Below are positions 8,383-15,326 of a DNA stretch of 32,484 nucleotides, piece after piece; within the stretch, counting starts at the first letter, position 1; every line of letters starts with the position of its first letter. This DNA is from UBA9630 sp037137555. GTDB lineage: Bacteria; Patescibacteriota; Minisyncoccia; Moranbacterales; UBA2206. The DNA lies in assembly GCA_037137555.1 (NCBI GenBank), contig JBAXKA010000006.1:1-32484 (forward strand), read 5' to 3'. The translations under genes and the position numbers were made by a program. A model generated the notes under the pieces. It saw nothing but the letters and a program-made list of their open reading frames with translations, ran no database searches and was not told the DNA's origin.

Positions 8383-8730
8383 ATGATAAATTTTCAAGAA
8401 ACATCAGAATTTTCCAAGGAATTAAAAAAACTTTCCAAAAAATATAAAACATTGGGAAAAGATTTTTTTCAGTTCAAGGAAATATATCTAGCTATAGCAC
8501 TGCAAGGAAATGGAAGTAAGCATTGGAATTTGCTTCACGAAAATAATGCAGGGGAAATATATAAGGTGCGGATGCATTGCGATTCCACCAAGGGAAAATT
8601 CTTTCGGGTGATTTATGCCTATCATCTCAAAACCCAAACTATTGAATTTATTGAGATATATTATAAAGGAGATAAAGAACACGAAGATCGCGAAAGAATT
8701 AAAGATTATTTAAAAAATATAACTTATTAA
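8383..8730 (+). CDS. RelE/HigB-like toxin, partner of the Panacea antitoxin
   Basis: 115 residues, ATG 11 bp after the antitoxin stop. The layout fits the small alpha/beta RelE/ParE fold: N-terminal helices (EFSKELKKLSKKYKTLGKDF), then strands around NLLHENNAGEIYKVRMHCD, KGKFFRVIYAYHL and IEFIEIYYKGDKE, and a C-terminal Arg/Lys helix. The pattern resembles RelE/HigB-type plasmid-maintenance toxins, which cleave mRNA at the ribosome; a catalytic set cannot be assigned confidently by eye. The gene shares the antitoxin's promoter. The antitoxin-first order and short spacing are typical of such pairs. An unrelated small nuclease is the alternative. Confidence 0.75.
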   Translation: MINFQETSEFSKELKKLSKKYKTLGKDFFQFKEIYLAIALQGNGSKHWNLLHENNAGEIYKVRMHCDSTKGKFFRVIYAYHLKTQTIEFIEIYYKGDKEHEDRERIKDYLKNITY

Positions 8731-8754
8731 AAATAATTATTAACAAATAAATTT

Positions 8755-9351
8755 ATGCACAACAAAATCACAAATCAATATCTCATTCCAACGGTAATTG
8801 AGAAAACGAATAATGGCGAACGCGCTTATGATATTTATTCCCGTCTCCTGAAAGACCGCATTATTTTTTTGGGCAGTCCGATTGATGATGTATCGGCGAA
8901 TATTATTATTGCTCAATTGCTTTTTTTGGATTCGCAAAATTCCAAAGAAGATATTAAGCTCTATATCAATTCTCCCGGCGGATCGGTTACGGCAGCCTTG
9001 GCAATCTATGATACGATGCAATTTATTAAAGCCGATGTTTCAACTATTTGTGTGGGTATTGCAGCCAGTGCCGCTGCGCTAATTCTTGCTTGCGGAGCGA
9101 GTGGAAAAAGAATTGCTTTGCCTAATTGTGAAGTGATGATTCATCAAGTGATGGGTGGCACGCAAGGACAAGCAACGGATATTGATATTCACGCCAGACA
9201 TATTTTGAAAACAAAAGAGCGCTTAAATGAAATTTTAGCTTTTCACACTAAGCAAGCCATTGCAAAAATTTCTATTGATACTGAACGAGATTATTTTATG
9301 AGTGCCACGGAAGCTAAGAAATATGGAATTGTGGATAAGATTATTAAATAA
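8755..9351 (+). CDS. clpP: ATP-dependent Clp protease proteolytic subunit ClpP
   Basis: 198-residue serine peptidase (family S14), the barrel-forming proteolytic subunit that works with Clp ATPases. The catalytic triad is visible as Ser105 (GIAASAAA), His130 (MIHQ) and Asp179 (TERDYFM). The spacing of 25 and 49 residues equals that of E. coli ClpP. Other signatures are LYINSPGGSV at 69-78 and the handle region after residue 131. The position after the catalytic Ser is Ala rather than the usual Met, a mild deviation. The ATG is 24 bp after the toxin stop with no obvious promoter, so it may be read partly through from the TA operon. gpmI converges on it with only 5 bp between stops. No clpX or clpC partner is in the window. 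Confidence 0.96.
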   Translation: MHNKITNQYLIPTVIEKTNNGERAYDIYSRLLKDRIIFLGSPIDDVSANIIIAQLLFLDSQNSKEDIKLYINSPGGSVTAALAIYDTMQFIKADVSTICVGIAASAAALILACGASGKRIALPNCEVMIHQVMGGTQGQATDIDIHARHILKTKERLNEILAFHTKQAIAKISIDTERDYFMSATEAKKYGIVDKIIK

Positions 9352-9356
9352 AAAAA

Positions 9357-10934
9357 TTATTTTTTAAATCCCAAAAGAGGCAAAAGACTTTCGCCTGACA
9401 TTTTTTCTGGTTTATTTATATCGAGCAAATCAAGTATAGTTGGTGCAATATCACTCAAAAGTCCGGAAGTTTCAAATGTGTAGGAATTGTTTAATTCTTG
9501 TTGGTTATCATTTGTAATAAACCAAAATGGAACAGGATTAGCTGAATGTTCCGTATTTCTTTCTCCCGTTCGTAAATTAAGCATTTCTTCAACATTCCCA
9601 TGATCGGCGGTGATTAGCAGACATCCGTTTTTAGCAAGCACAGCCTTGATGAGAATTTCTAGACAACTATCAATAGTTTCTACTGCCAATATGGCGGCTT
9701 TTTCATTTCCAGTGTGACCAACAATATCAGCATTAGCATAGTTGATTAGAATAAAATCATATTTTATTATTTCAAGCGCATTACAAACTTGTTTTGTTAT
9801 TTCTTTGGCGCTCATTTCTGGCATTTCATCGAAACGAGGCACATCTTTGGATGGCACGATTATGCGATCTTCTAGCGGATACGCCTTTTCTGTCCCTCCA
9901 TTGAAAAAATAGGTAACATGGGCAAATTTTTCTGTTTCGGCAATACGCAGTTGGTGCAATTTATTTTTAGCTAAAACATCACTGAGGCAAGTATCGACCT
10001 CTACAACAGGAAAGGCAATTTCACTTACAGGTAAATTAGCTTCATATTGAACCATCGCAACAAAATAGAGATTATTGATTGGTTTTTTTTCAAATTTATT
10101 AAATTCCGGAAGCACAAAGGCTTTAGTTATTTCACGAGCACGATCTTCGCGAAAATTAAAAAATATAAGAGCATCATTGTCAGAAATTGTGGCGACTGGT
10201 TTGCCATTTTCAGTAATAACAGCGGGTTCAATATATTCATCAAAAATATCTTTTTTATAGGATTTCTTGAGATAATCAATAGGATCAGTAATCTGGTTTG
10301 TATTTCCTTCTGTCATCGCATCATAAGCAAGTTTAACACGATCCCAATTATTATTGCGATCCATGCTATAGTATCTGCCACTGATTGTGGCGATTTTTCC
10401 AAGAGCATAAGTAGCGATTCTTTTTTGGAGCTCTTCTACACACTCCACGCCTGAAGTTGGAGCGCAATCTCTGCCGTCAGTGAAAATATGCAAAAAGACT
10501 TTGTCAAATTTTTGTTCACGCATTAATTCCAAAAGACCATAGAGATGGTCAGTGTTAGAATGAATTCCGCCTTTACCCAAGAGACCCATCAAATGAATGG
10601 CGGAATTGTTTTTTTTGGCATATTCAATAGCGTTTAGAAAAGCAGAATTTTTAAAAAATGCACCATTTTGAATTGACATTGTTATGCGAGGTAAATTCTG
10701 ATATAGTGTTTGTCCCGTGCCAAGTGTTAAATGTCCAACCTCTGAGTTTCCTGGCTCTCCCCAGGGAATGCCAACTGCTATTCCAGAAGCTTGAATTACA
10801 ATGTGTGGATAAAATTGATTTAATTTATCAATTGTTGGTAATGTGGCCATTGCGATAGCATTGCCTCTCTGTTGATTACTGATACCCCAACCATCCAAAA
10901 TAACTAACACGACGGGTTTTAAAATATTTTGCAT
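9357..10934 (-). CDS. gpmI: 2,3-bisphosphoglycerate-independent phosphoglycerate mutase
   Basis: 525 residues, family-typical length. It interconverts 3- and 2-phosphoglycerate in glycolysis, using two Mn ions and a phosphoserine intermediate. Motifs: VILDGWGIS with metal ligand Asp14, catalytic Ser64 in PGNSEVGHLTLGTG, the substrate-binding FTDGRD and NFREDRARE, and C-terminal metal motifs ADHGNVEEM and EHSANPVPFW. It reads leftward, divergent from rny and convergent with clpP. A TATAAT on the minus strand at 10968-10963 could be its -10 box, but no good -35 accompanies it. Confidence 0.97.
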   Translation of the reverse strand: MQNILKPVVLVILDGWGISNQQRGNAIAMATLPTIDKLNQFYPHIVIQASGIAVGIPWGEPGNSEVGHLTLGTGQTLYQNLPRITMSIQNGAFFKNSAFLNAIEYAKKNNSAIHLMGLLGKGGIHSNTDHLYGLLELMREQKFDKVFLHIFTDGRDCAPTSGVECVEELQKRIATYALGKIATISGRYYSMDRNNNWDRVKLAYDAMTEGNTNQITDPIDYLKKSYKKDIFDEYIEPAVITENGKPVATISDNDALIFFNFREDRAREITKAFVLPEFNKFEKKPINNLYFVAMVQYEANLPVSEIAFPVVEVDTCLSDVLAKNKLHQLRIAETEKFAHVTYFFNGGTEKAYPLEDRIIVPSKDVPRFDEMPEMSAKEITKQVCNALEIIKYDFILINYANADIVGHTGNEKAAILAVETIDSCLEILIKAVLAKNGCLLITADHGNVEEMLNLRTGERNTEHSANPVPFWFITNDNQQELNNSYTFETSGLLSDIAPTILDLLDINKPEKMSGESLLPLLGFKK

Positions 10935-10962
10935 AATTTTTTTAGTTTATTTAATCATCACT

Positions 10963-11018
10963 ATTATACAATAGCATTTCTTTTTGCTTTTGACAAAAGT
11001 TGGTCATTGTAATACCAT
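10963..11018. promoter_or_regulatory. Weak divergent promoter candidates between gpmI and rny
   Basis: In the 189-bp spacer, a minus-strand TATAAT (10968-10963) faces gpmI without a clear -35. On the plus strand TTGACA (10990-10995) is followed after 17 bp by TACCAT (11013-11018), a 4/6 match, facing rny but more than 100 bp from its ATG. No other structure stands out in the spacer. Confidence 0.3.
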
Positions 11019-11123
11019 TGATAGGGTAGATAATTGTTTAAATAAATCTAGCTTATATTGGTAAAAGGAAATAATTGTGGAAAATTACATTTATGATTTA
11101 TCAATTGAATAGAAAAAAATATT

Positions 11124-12656
11124 ATGGAAATAGGTTTAACGGTACTCATTACCGGAATTTTGTCGTTAGGAATTGGATCAGTCCTGGGCTATTATGCTAG
11201 GCAAACAATTGCCAGAAAGCAACTTTCCACAGCTGAAGGAAAGGCACTAAGAGTCGAGGAAGAAGCAAGCAAGAAGTCGCAAGAAATAATACTAGAAGCG
11301 AAAAAAAAAGCTGTTGATATCTTGGAAGATGCTAAAAAAAAGGAACAGGAAAAAGAGGAAATATTAAGAAGAACCGAAGCACGGCTGGATAAAAAAGAAG
11401 AAGGCTTAGAGATAAAAATTCAAGAAATAGACAAAGAGAAAGCGTTTTTAGTTCAAAAAACTGATGAAATAAAACAAATTAGGAAAGAGGTTGAGGAAGC
11501 GAGAAAGCAAGAGTTAAAAAGATTAGAAAAAATTGCTGGTCTTTCTCAGGAGGTGGCAAGAAAAATTCTCTTGCAATTAACTGAAGAGGAAAGTCGTGAG
11601 TTGTTAGTTAAAAAAATCAAGTCATTGGAAATAGAAGGTCGTGATACCTTAGAAAGAAAAGCTAAGGATATTATGACGCAAGCAATTCAAAAATATGCTG
11701 GTTCGCATTCTGCCGATGTAACAACTAGTACAGTGGCGATTCCTTCTGATGAAGTAAAGGGCAGAATTATTGGAAGAGAGGGGAGAAATATTAAAGCATT
11801 AGAGCGATTGACGGGAATTGAAATTATTGTTGATGACACACCAGAAGCGATTGTGCTTTCTGGTTTTGATCCTATTCGACGCGAGATTGCTCGAATTGCT
11901 ATTGAAAGATTAATTTCTGATGGAAGAATTCATCCGACCAAAATTGAAGAAGCAGTTGATTTCGCCAAAGTAGAAATAAATAATAAAATTCGTGAAGCAG
12001 GTGATGCCGCTGCTTATGATGTTGGCGTGGCAGGATTGGATCCAAAGTTGGTGCATATTTTAGGGCGTTTGCGTTATCGCACAAGTTATGGACAGAATGC
12101 ACTTTTGCATTCTTTGGAAGTGGCACATCTTTCTGGTGCGTTGGCCGCAGAATTGGGGGCTGATGTGAATTTGGCAAAAAAGGCTGGACTGCTACATGAT
12201 ATTGGAAAAGCGATTGATCATGAGGTGCAAGGAACGCATGTTGAGATTGGGATTAAGATTTTGGAAAAATTTAAAATTGGTAAGGAAATTATTGATGCTA
12301 TGAAATCGCATCATGAAGATTATCCATTTGAAACACCAGAGTCGATGATTATTTCAGCCGCTGATGCTATTTCTGCTAGTCGTCCTGGCGCTAGAAAAGA
12401 TACCTTGGAAAATTATCTAAAACGCTTAGAGGAGTTAGAGGCGGTGGCAAATTCTTTTTCCGAGGTGGAAAAAACTTATGCAATTCAGGCTGGAAGAGAA
12501 ATTCGTGTTTTTGTTAAGCCTGATAAAATTGATGATTTAGGATCAATAAAATTGAGTCGAGCAATTGCCGATAAAATTGAAAAAGAATTAAAATATCCTG
12601 GTGAAATTAAAGTGAATGTAATTCGTGAAACACGAACAATAGAATATGCGAGATAG
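11124..12656 (+). CDS. rny: Ribonuclease Y
   Basis: 510 residues. Membrane-anchored endoribonuclease that starts mRNA decay in many bacteria lacking RNase E. Domain order: N-terminal transmembrane helix (residues ~3-24, VLITGILSLGIGSVLGYYA), a long coiled coil (~30-190) rich in Glu/Lys/Arg, a KH RNA-binding domain with GxxG loop GREG at 217-220, and an HD hydrolase domain with LLHDIGK (His358-Asp359) and later SHHEDYPFE. The C-terminus GEIKVNVIRETRTIEYAR is typical. It lies divergent from gpmI; an HU gene follows on the same strand. All key features are intact. Confidence 0.97.
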   Translation: MEIGLTVLITGILSLGIGSVLGYYARQTIARKQLSTAEGKALRVEEEASKKSQEIILEAKKKAVDILEDAKKKEQEKEEILRRTEARLDKKEEGLEIKIQEIDKEKAFLVQKTDEIKQIRKEVEEARKQELKRLEKIAGLSQEVARKILLQLTEEESRELLVKKIKSLEIEGRDTLERKAKDIMTQAIQKYAGSHSADVTTSTVAIPSDEVKGRIIGREGRNIKALERLTGIEIIVDDTPEAIVLSGFDPIRREIARIAIERLISDGRIHPTKIEEAVDFAKVEINNKIREAGDAAAYDVGVAGLDPKLVHILGRLRYRTSYGQNALLHSLEVAHLSGALAAELGADVNLAKKAGLLHDIGKAIDHEVQGTHVEIGIKILEKFKIGKEIIDAMKSHHEDYPFETPESMIISAADAISASRPGARKDTLENYLKRLEELEAVANSFSEVEKTYAIQAGREIRVFVKPDKIDDLGSIKLSRAIADKIEKELKYPGEIKVNVIRETRTIEYAR

Positions 12657-12785
12657 CATAAATAAAAATGCCAGTTGCTTTATTTTAGGCAATTGTAGTA
12701 AAATAGAAAAAGAGACAGATAAGATAAGTATTAAAGTACGCGCCAAAATTTAATTGTGAAATTAAAAGACTTGGCGAAACTATTG

Positions 12786-12797
12786 AAAGGAGGTGAT
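12786..12797 (+). promoter_or_regulatory. Near-perfect Shine-Dalgarno site of the HU gene
   Basis: AAAGGAGGTGAT, an extended match to the 16S 3' end, with GGAGG seven bases from the ATG at 12801. It fixes the start there rather than at the in-frame GTG at 12756. It stands out because nearly all other genes here have A/T-only leaders. Confidence 0.9.
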
Positions 12798-12800
12798 AAT

Positions 12801-13085
12801 ATGGCAGGTAATATTAATAAAGATGCTTTGGTAAGTGCAATCAGCGAAAAAACTGAATTGTCAAAAAAAGACATCGAAATGGTGCTAGAATCAATGATCG
12901 AAGTTATCACTAAATCCTTGAAAAGCGGAGATAAGGTAACGATGACTGGTTTTGGAACATTCAAAGTTTCTAACCGAGCAGCAAGAGATGGTATTAATCC
13001 TCAAACTAAAGCGAAGATTAAAATTCCAGCAATGACAGTTCCTAAATTCACAGCCGGAAAGGCGTTGAAAGAAGCTGTTAAATAA
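12801..13085 (+). CDS. hup: HU/IHF-family DNA-bending protein
   Basis: 94 residues, a histone-like nucleoid protein that binds and bends DNA as a dimer. Features: N-terminal MAGNINKDALVSAISEKTELS with two dimerisation helices, the GDKVTMTGFGTFKV beta segment (residues ~58-71), and the DNA-binding arm ARDGINPQTKAKIKIPA (the family's NPxT motif) followed by PKFTAGKALKEAV. HU versus an IHF subunit cannot be separated here, but a single generic HU is most likely. The start is fixed by the strong Shine-Dalgarno site. A strong intrinsic terminator follows 54 bp after the stop. Confidence 0.95.
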   Translation: MAGNINKDALVSAISEKTELSKKDIEMVLESMIEVITKSLKSGDKVTMTGFGTFKVSNRAARDGINPQTKAKIKIPAMTVPKFTAGKALKEAVK

Positions 13086-13138
13086 ATAAAAGCTTAGTCT
13101 TACTAATTATTTTTTTTAAAAAATAAAATAAAAGACAG

Positions 13139-13170
13139 TAATAAAATCCCGTTTGTGCGGGATTTTATTA
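13139..13170 (+). terminator. Rho-independent terminator after the HU gene
   Basis: A 13-bp perfect stem (TAATAAAATCCCG / CGGGATTTTATTA) with 6-base loop TTTGTG. The GC core CCCG/CGGG is followed by a T-rich stretch inside the 3' arm. The symmetric A/T flanks could let it work in either direction. Confidence 0.88.
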
Positions 13171-13282
13171 TGGGTTGTAGTATTTCCTAATTATCATGGA
13201 TCGCTGGAGTCAATTTTTAACTTCGCGTCCTAGTAATCCTTACCTCTTTTTGGGCTTATGTTATGTTGGACAAGACTAAAAC

Positions 13283-13311
13283 TTGCATTAAATTTAAAGA
13301 TTGACTATAAT
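13283..13311 (+). promoter_or_regulatory. Sigma70-like promoter of the DsbA-like gene
   Basis: TTGCAT (13283-13288), 17-bp spacer, perfect TATAAT (13306-13311), 52 bp before the ATG. A small inverted repeat TTGGA-N5-TCCAA (13322-13336) lies around the expected transcript start and could be an operator or leader hairpin. The rest of the 13171-13282 spacer shows nothing I recognise. Confidence 0.75.
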
Positions 13312-13363
13312 AGTTAAAGTGTTGGAATTAATCCAATAAATAATAAATTTTAATAAATAAATT

Positions 13364-14452
13364 ATGGAAACAGAAAAAAAAGAGCCCAAGGAGGCTGAGT
13401 GTTGTGAGAAAGGTGCATGTGGTTGTGAAAAATATAAGAAATTCATGCCAAAGATTATTGCCATAGTGCTTTTGGCTATTGTGCTAGGAGGATTTGCTTA
13501 TTACGAATTAGTTTGGAAAAAGCACAATCTAAATCAAGCTGAAGCAAAAACGAAAGTCGAGGATTTTATCAACAAGAATTTAATGCAGGGTGGTATGAAA
13601 GCAAATATTACCTCAGTAACAAAAGAAAATGGAATGTTTAAGGTGTTAGTAGAAATCGGTGAAGGAGCACAAAAACAAGAAATTACTTCATATCTGACAG
13701 TTGATGGATCGAAGTTTTTTCCAAGCGTAATGGATATTGCTGAAACAGAAAAGAAGATGGCTGATCAATCAGCAACTGCTGAACAAGCACCAGCTGCAGA
13801 AATTCCAAAAACCGACAAGCCAACTGTGGAACTTTTTGTAATGAGTTATTGCCCTTATGGAACTCAAATTGAAAAAGGTATTCTGCCAGTAATCGATACA
13901 TTAGGTGCAAAAATTAATTATACTTTGAGATTCGTTAATTATGCAATGCATGAGAAAAAAGAAATTGATGAAAATTTAAAGCAATATTGTATTCAAAAAA
14001 ATGAGCCAAAAAAATTAAGCGCTTATTTGAAATGTTTTCTTAAAGATGATAAAAAAGCCGCTGATTGCTTGAAGACTGTCGCTGTTAATGCTACAACCTT
14101 AAATAGTTGTATAACAGCTACCGATAAACAATTCAAAATCACTGAGAGTTATAATGATAAGGCGAGTTGGAGCAATGGAAGCTTCCCTCCATTTAATGTG
14201 GACAAAGAGACTAACGATAAATATAGCGTAAAAGGTTCTCCAACATTGATAATCAATGGTGTTGAAGCTTCTGCTGCTGGACGAGATGCAAAAAGTCTTT
14301 TGAAAACAATTTGTACTGGATTTAAGACAGAGCCAAAGGAATGTGCTACAGAACTTTCCGCCACCGCTCCTGCTGCAGGATTTGGTGAAGGAGCTGCACC
14401 GGCCGCTGCCGCTGGAGGCGCACCGGCACCTGCTGCTGCTTGTGGAACTTAA
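13364..14452 (+). CDS. Membrane-anchored thioredoxin-fold (DsbA/GILT-like) protein
   Basis: 362 residues. A short N-terminal cytoplasmic tail with a Cys cluster (CCEKGACGCEK, residues 13-23) precedes one membrane helix (~27-50). A spacer domain (~55-125, PepSY/DUF-like, not identified) and an Ala/Pro linker lead to a thioredoxin-fold domain. Its active site is CPYG at 163-166, and the cis-Pro loop is GSPTLIINGV (about 291-300, Pro293). Between these are additional Cys residues (QYCIQ, LKCFL, ADCLK, NSCIT), probably paired outside the membrane. The C-terminus is a low-complexity Ala/Gly/Pro tail ending in ACGT. Probably a periplasm-side thiol oxidoreductase or isomerase. It has its own promoter and terminator, so it is monocistronic. 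DsbA-like function is inferred from the fold and motif. Confidence 0.85.
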   Translation: METEKKEPKEAECCEKGACGCEKYKKFMPKIIAIVLLAIVLGGFAYYELVWKKHNLNQAEAKTKVEDFINKNLMQGGMKANITSVTKENGMFKVLVEIGEGAQKQEITSYLTVDGSKFFPSVMDIAETEKKMADQSATAEQAPAAEIPKTDKPTVELFVMSYCPYGTQIEKGILPVIDTLGAKINYTLRFVNYAMHEKKEIDENLKQYCIQKNEPKKLSAYLKCFLKDDKKAADCLKTVAVNATTLNSCITATDKQFKITESYNDKASWSNGSFPPFNVDKETNDKYSVKGSPTLIINGVEASAAGRDAKSLLKTICTGFKTEPKECATELSATAPAAGFGEGAAPAAAAGGAPAPAAACGT

Positions 14453-14480
14453 ATTTAAAAAAATAAAATTAAATAATCAC

Positions 14481-14511
14481 AAAAAAAGTCTCGATATTCG
14501 GGACTTTTTTT
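14481..14511 (+). terminator. Rho-independent terminator after the DsbA-like gene
   Basis: 13-bp stem with one G-U pair: AAAAAAAGTCTCG (14481-14493), loop ATATT, CGGGACTTTTTTT (14499-14511), with a run of seven T residues at the 3' end. Confidence 0.93.
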
Positions 14512-14528
14512 GCGTTTGATTTTTTTCC

Positions 14529-14569
14529 TTGACAAGAATAAACTATCAATGATAAACTAACACTATAAT
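14529..14569 (+). promoter_or_regulatory. Promoter region of the LexA-like gene with candidate operators
   Basis: TTGACA at 14529-14534, then GATAAA at 14551-14556 after 16 bp. A second -10-like TATAAT is at 14564-14569 without a matching -35. Overlapping this are a direct repeat ATAAACTA (14538-14545 and 14552-14559, 14 bp apart) and an 11-bp palindrome TATCAATGATA (14544-14554). Self-repression by the downstream regulator is plausible; the exact operator is not established. Confidence 0.5.
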
Positions 14570-14587
14570 TATTTAAATTAAAAAAAT

Positions 14588-15247
14588 ATGAAACTAACAG
14601 GAAAACAACAGGGCATTCTCGAATCTATTCGAGAACTAATTAGTCAGGGAAAAGAAAATCCCACCAGTTATCGTTTGCAAAAATATCTGGAATCGCAAGG
14701 TGTCAAAGATAGCATAAAATCTGTGATGCAAGTGATTGAATCGTTGGAGAAAAAAGATTTAATTAAACGCGATAAAGCCAGAAAAATTTATTTAGTGGAA
14801 AATGATAGCTACACTAATTTTAAAAATATTTTTTCCGTGCCTATTTATGGACTAGCTTCTTGCGGAGAAGCTTTGGCATATGCGCAAGATAATGTGGATG
14901 GTTTTTTGCAAATTTCCAAAGCACTTTTTCGCGACAAAGACGAATCGCTTTTATTTGCCGTCAAAGCTCTGGGTGATTCGATGGACAAAGAAAAAATCAA
15001 CGACGGTGATTATGTTATTTTTGCAAAATATGAAAATCAAGAAGAATTGGAGGGAAAAATTGTCGTAGCCGTAGTCAATGGTATGGCGACAATCAAGCGA
15101 TATAAAAAAGTTAGTGAAGATATTATTGGACTTTTTCCAAAATCAACTAATTCAATTCATCAGCCAATTTTTATTCACAAATCTGACTCGTTTATTTTCG
15201 CTGGAATTTTTCGCAAAGTTTTGCCAGTAAAATTTGTCAGTTTATAA
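14588..15247 (+). CDS. lexA: LexA-like SOS repressor (S24 peptidase)
   Basis: 219 residues. The N-terminal ~70 residues form a winged helix-like DNA-binding domain (LTGKQQGILESIRELISQGK, then SYRLQKYLESQG), with a LexA-like opening but weak similarity later. The C-terminal domain is a self-cleaving S24 peptidase: cleavage region YGLASCGEALA with the scissile bond probably Cys92-Gly93, catalytic Ser131 in LGDSMDKEKINDGDYVIF, and catalytic Lys170 in MATIKRYKK. LexA normally cleaves Ala-Gly, while UmuD cleaves Cys-Gly, so this is a mixed feature. It is preceded by a terminator and its own promoter with candidate operators. Expected role: repressing DNA-damage genes until RecA-stimulated autocleavage. 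Another S24 repressor is the alternative. Confidence 0.82.
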   Translation: MKLTGKQQGILESIRELISQGKENPTSYRLQKYLESQGVKDSIKSVMQVIESLEKKDLIKRDKARKIYLVENDSYTNFKNIFSVPIYGLASCGEALAYAQDNVDGFLQISKALFRDKDESLLFAVKALGDSMDKEKINDGDYVIFAKYENQEELEGKIVVAVVNGMATIKRYKKVSEDIIGLFPKSTNSIHQPIFIHKSDSFIFAGIFRKVLPVKFVSL

Positions 15248-15268
15248 AAAATAAATTAAATTAAAAAA

Positions 15269-15298
15269 TTGACCGGTTAATTGCTGGTGTATTATACT
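15269..15298 (+). promoter_or_regulatory. Promoter of proS
   Basis: TTGACC (15269-15274), 18-bp spacer, TATACT (15293-15298), 29 bp before the proS ATG. The -35 lies in an imperfect 16-bp palindrome AATTGACC/GGTTAATT (15267-15282, one mismatch), a possible operator. Confidence 0.62.
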
Positions 15299-15326
15299 AA
15301 ATTTATAATTATTTAAAAAAAATAGC

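Noticed and set aside
8205..8447. Overlapping ORF across the antitoxin/toxin junction
   Set aside because: It is a shadow frame of two well-supported genes with no recognisable protein character.
9350..9368. A/T hairpin AAAAAA-TTA-TTTTTT as a terminator between clpP and gpmI
   Set aside because: No G-C pairs in the stem; likely chance in AT-rich DNA.
12756..12800. GTG start for the HU protein
   Set aside because: The perfect Shine-Dalgarno site and standard HU N-terminus place the start at 12801.
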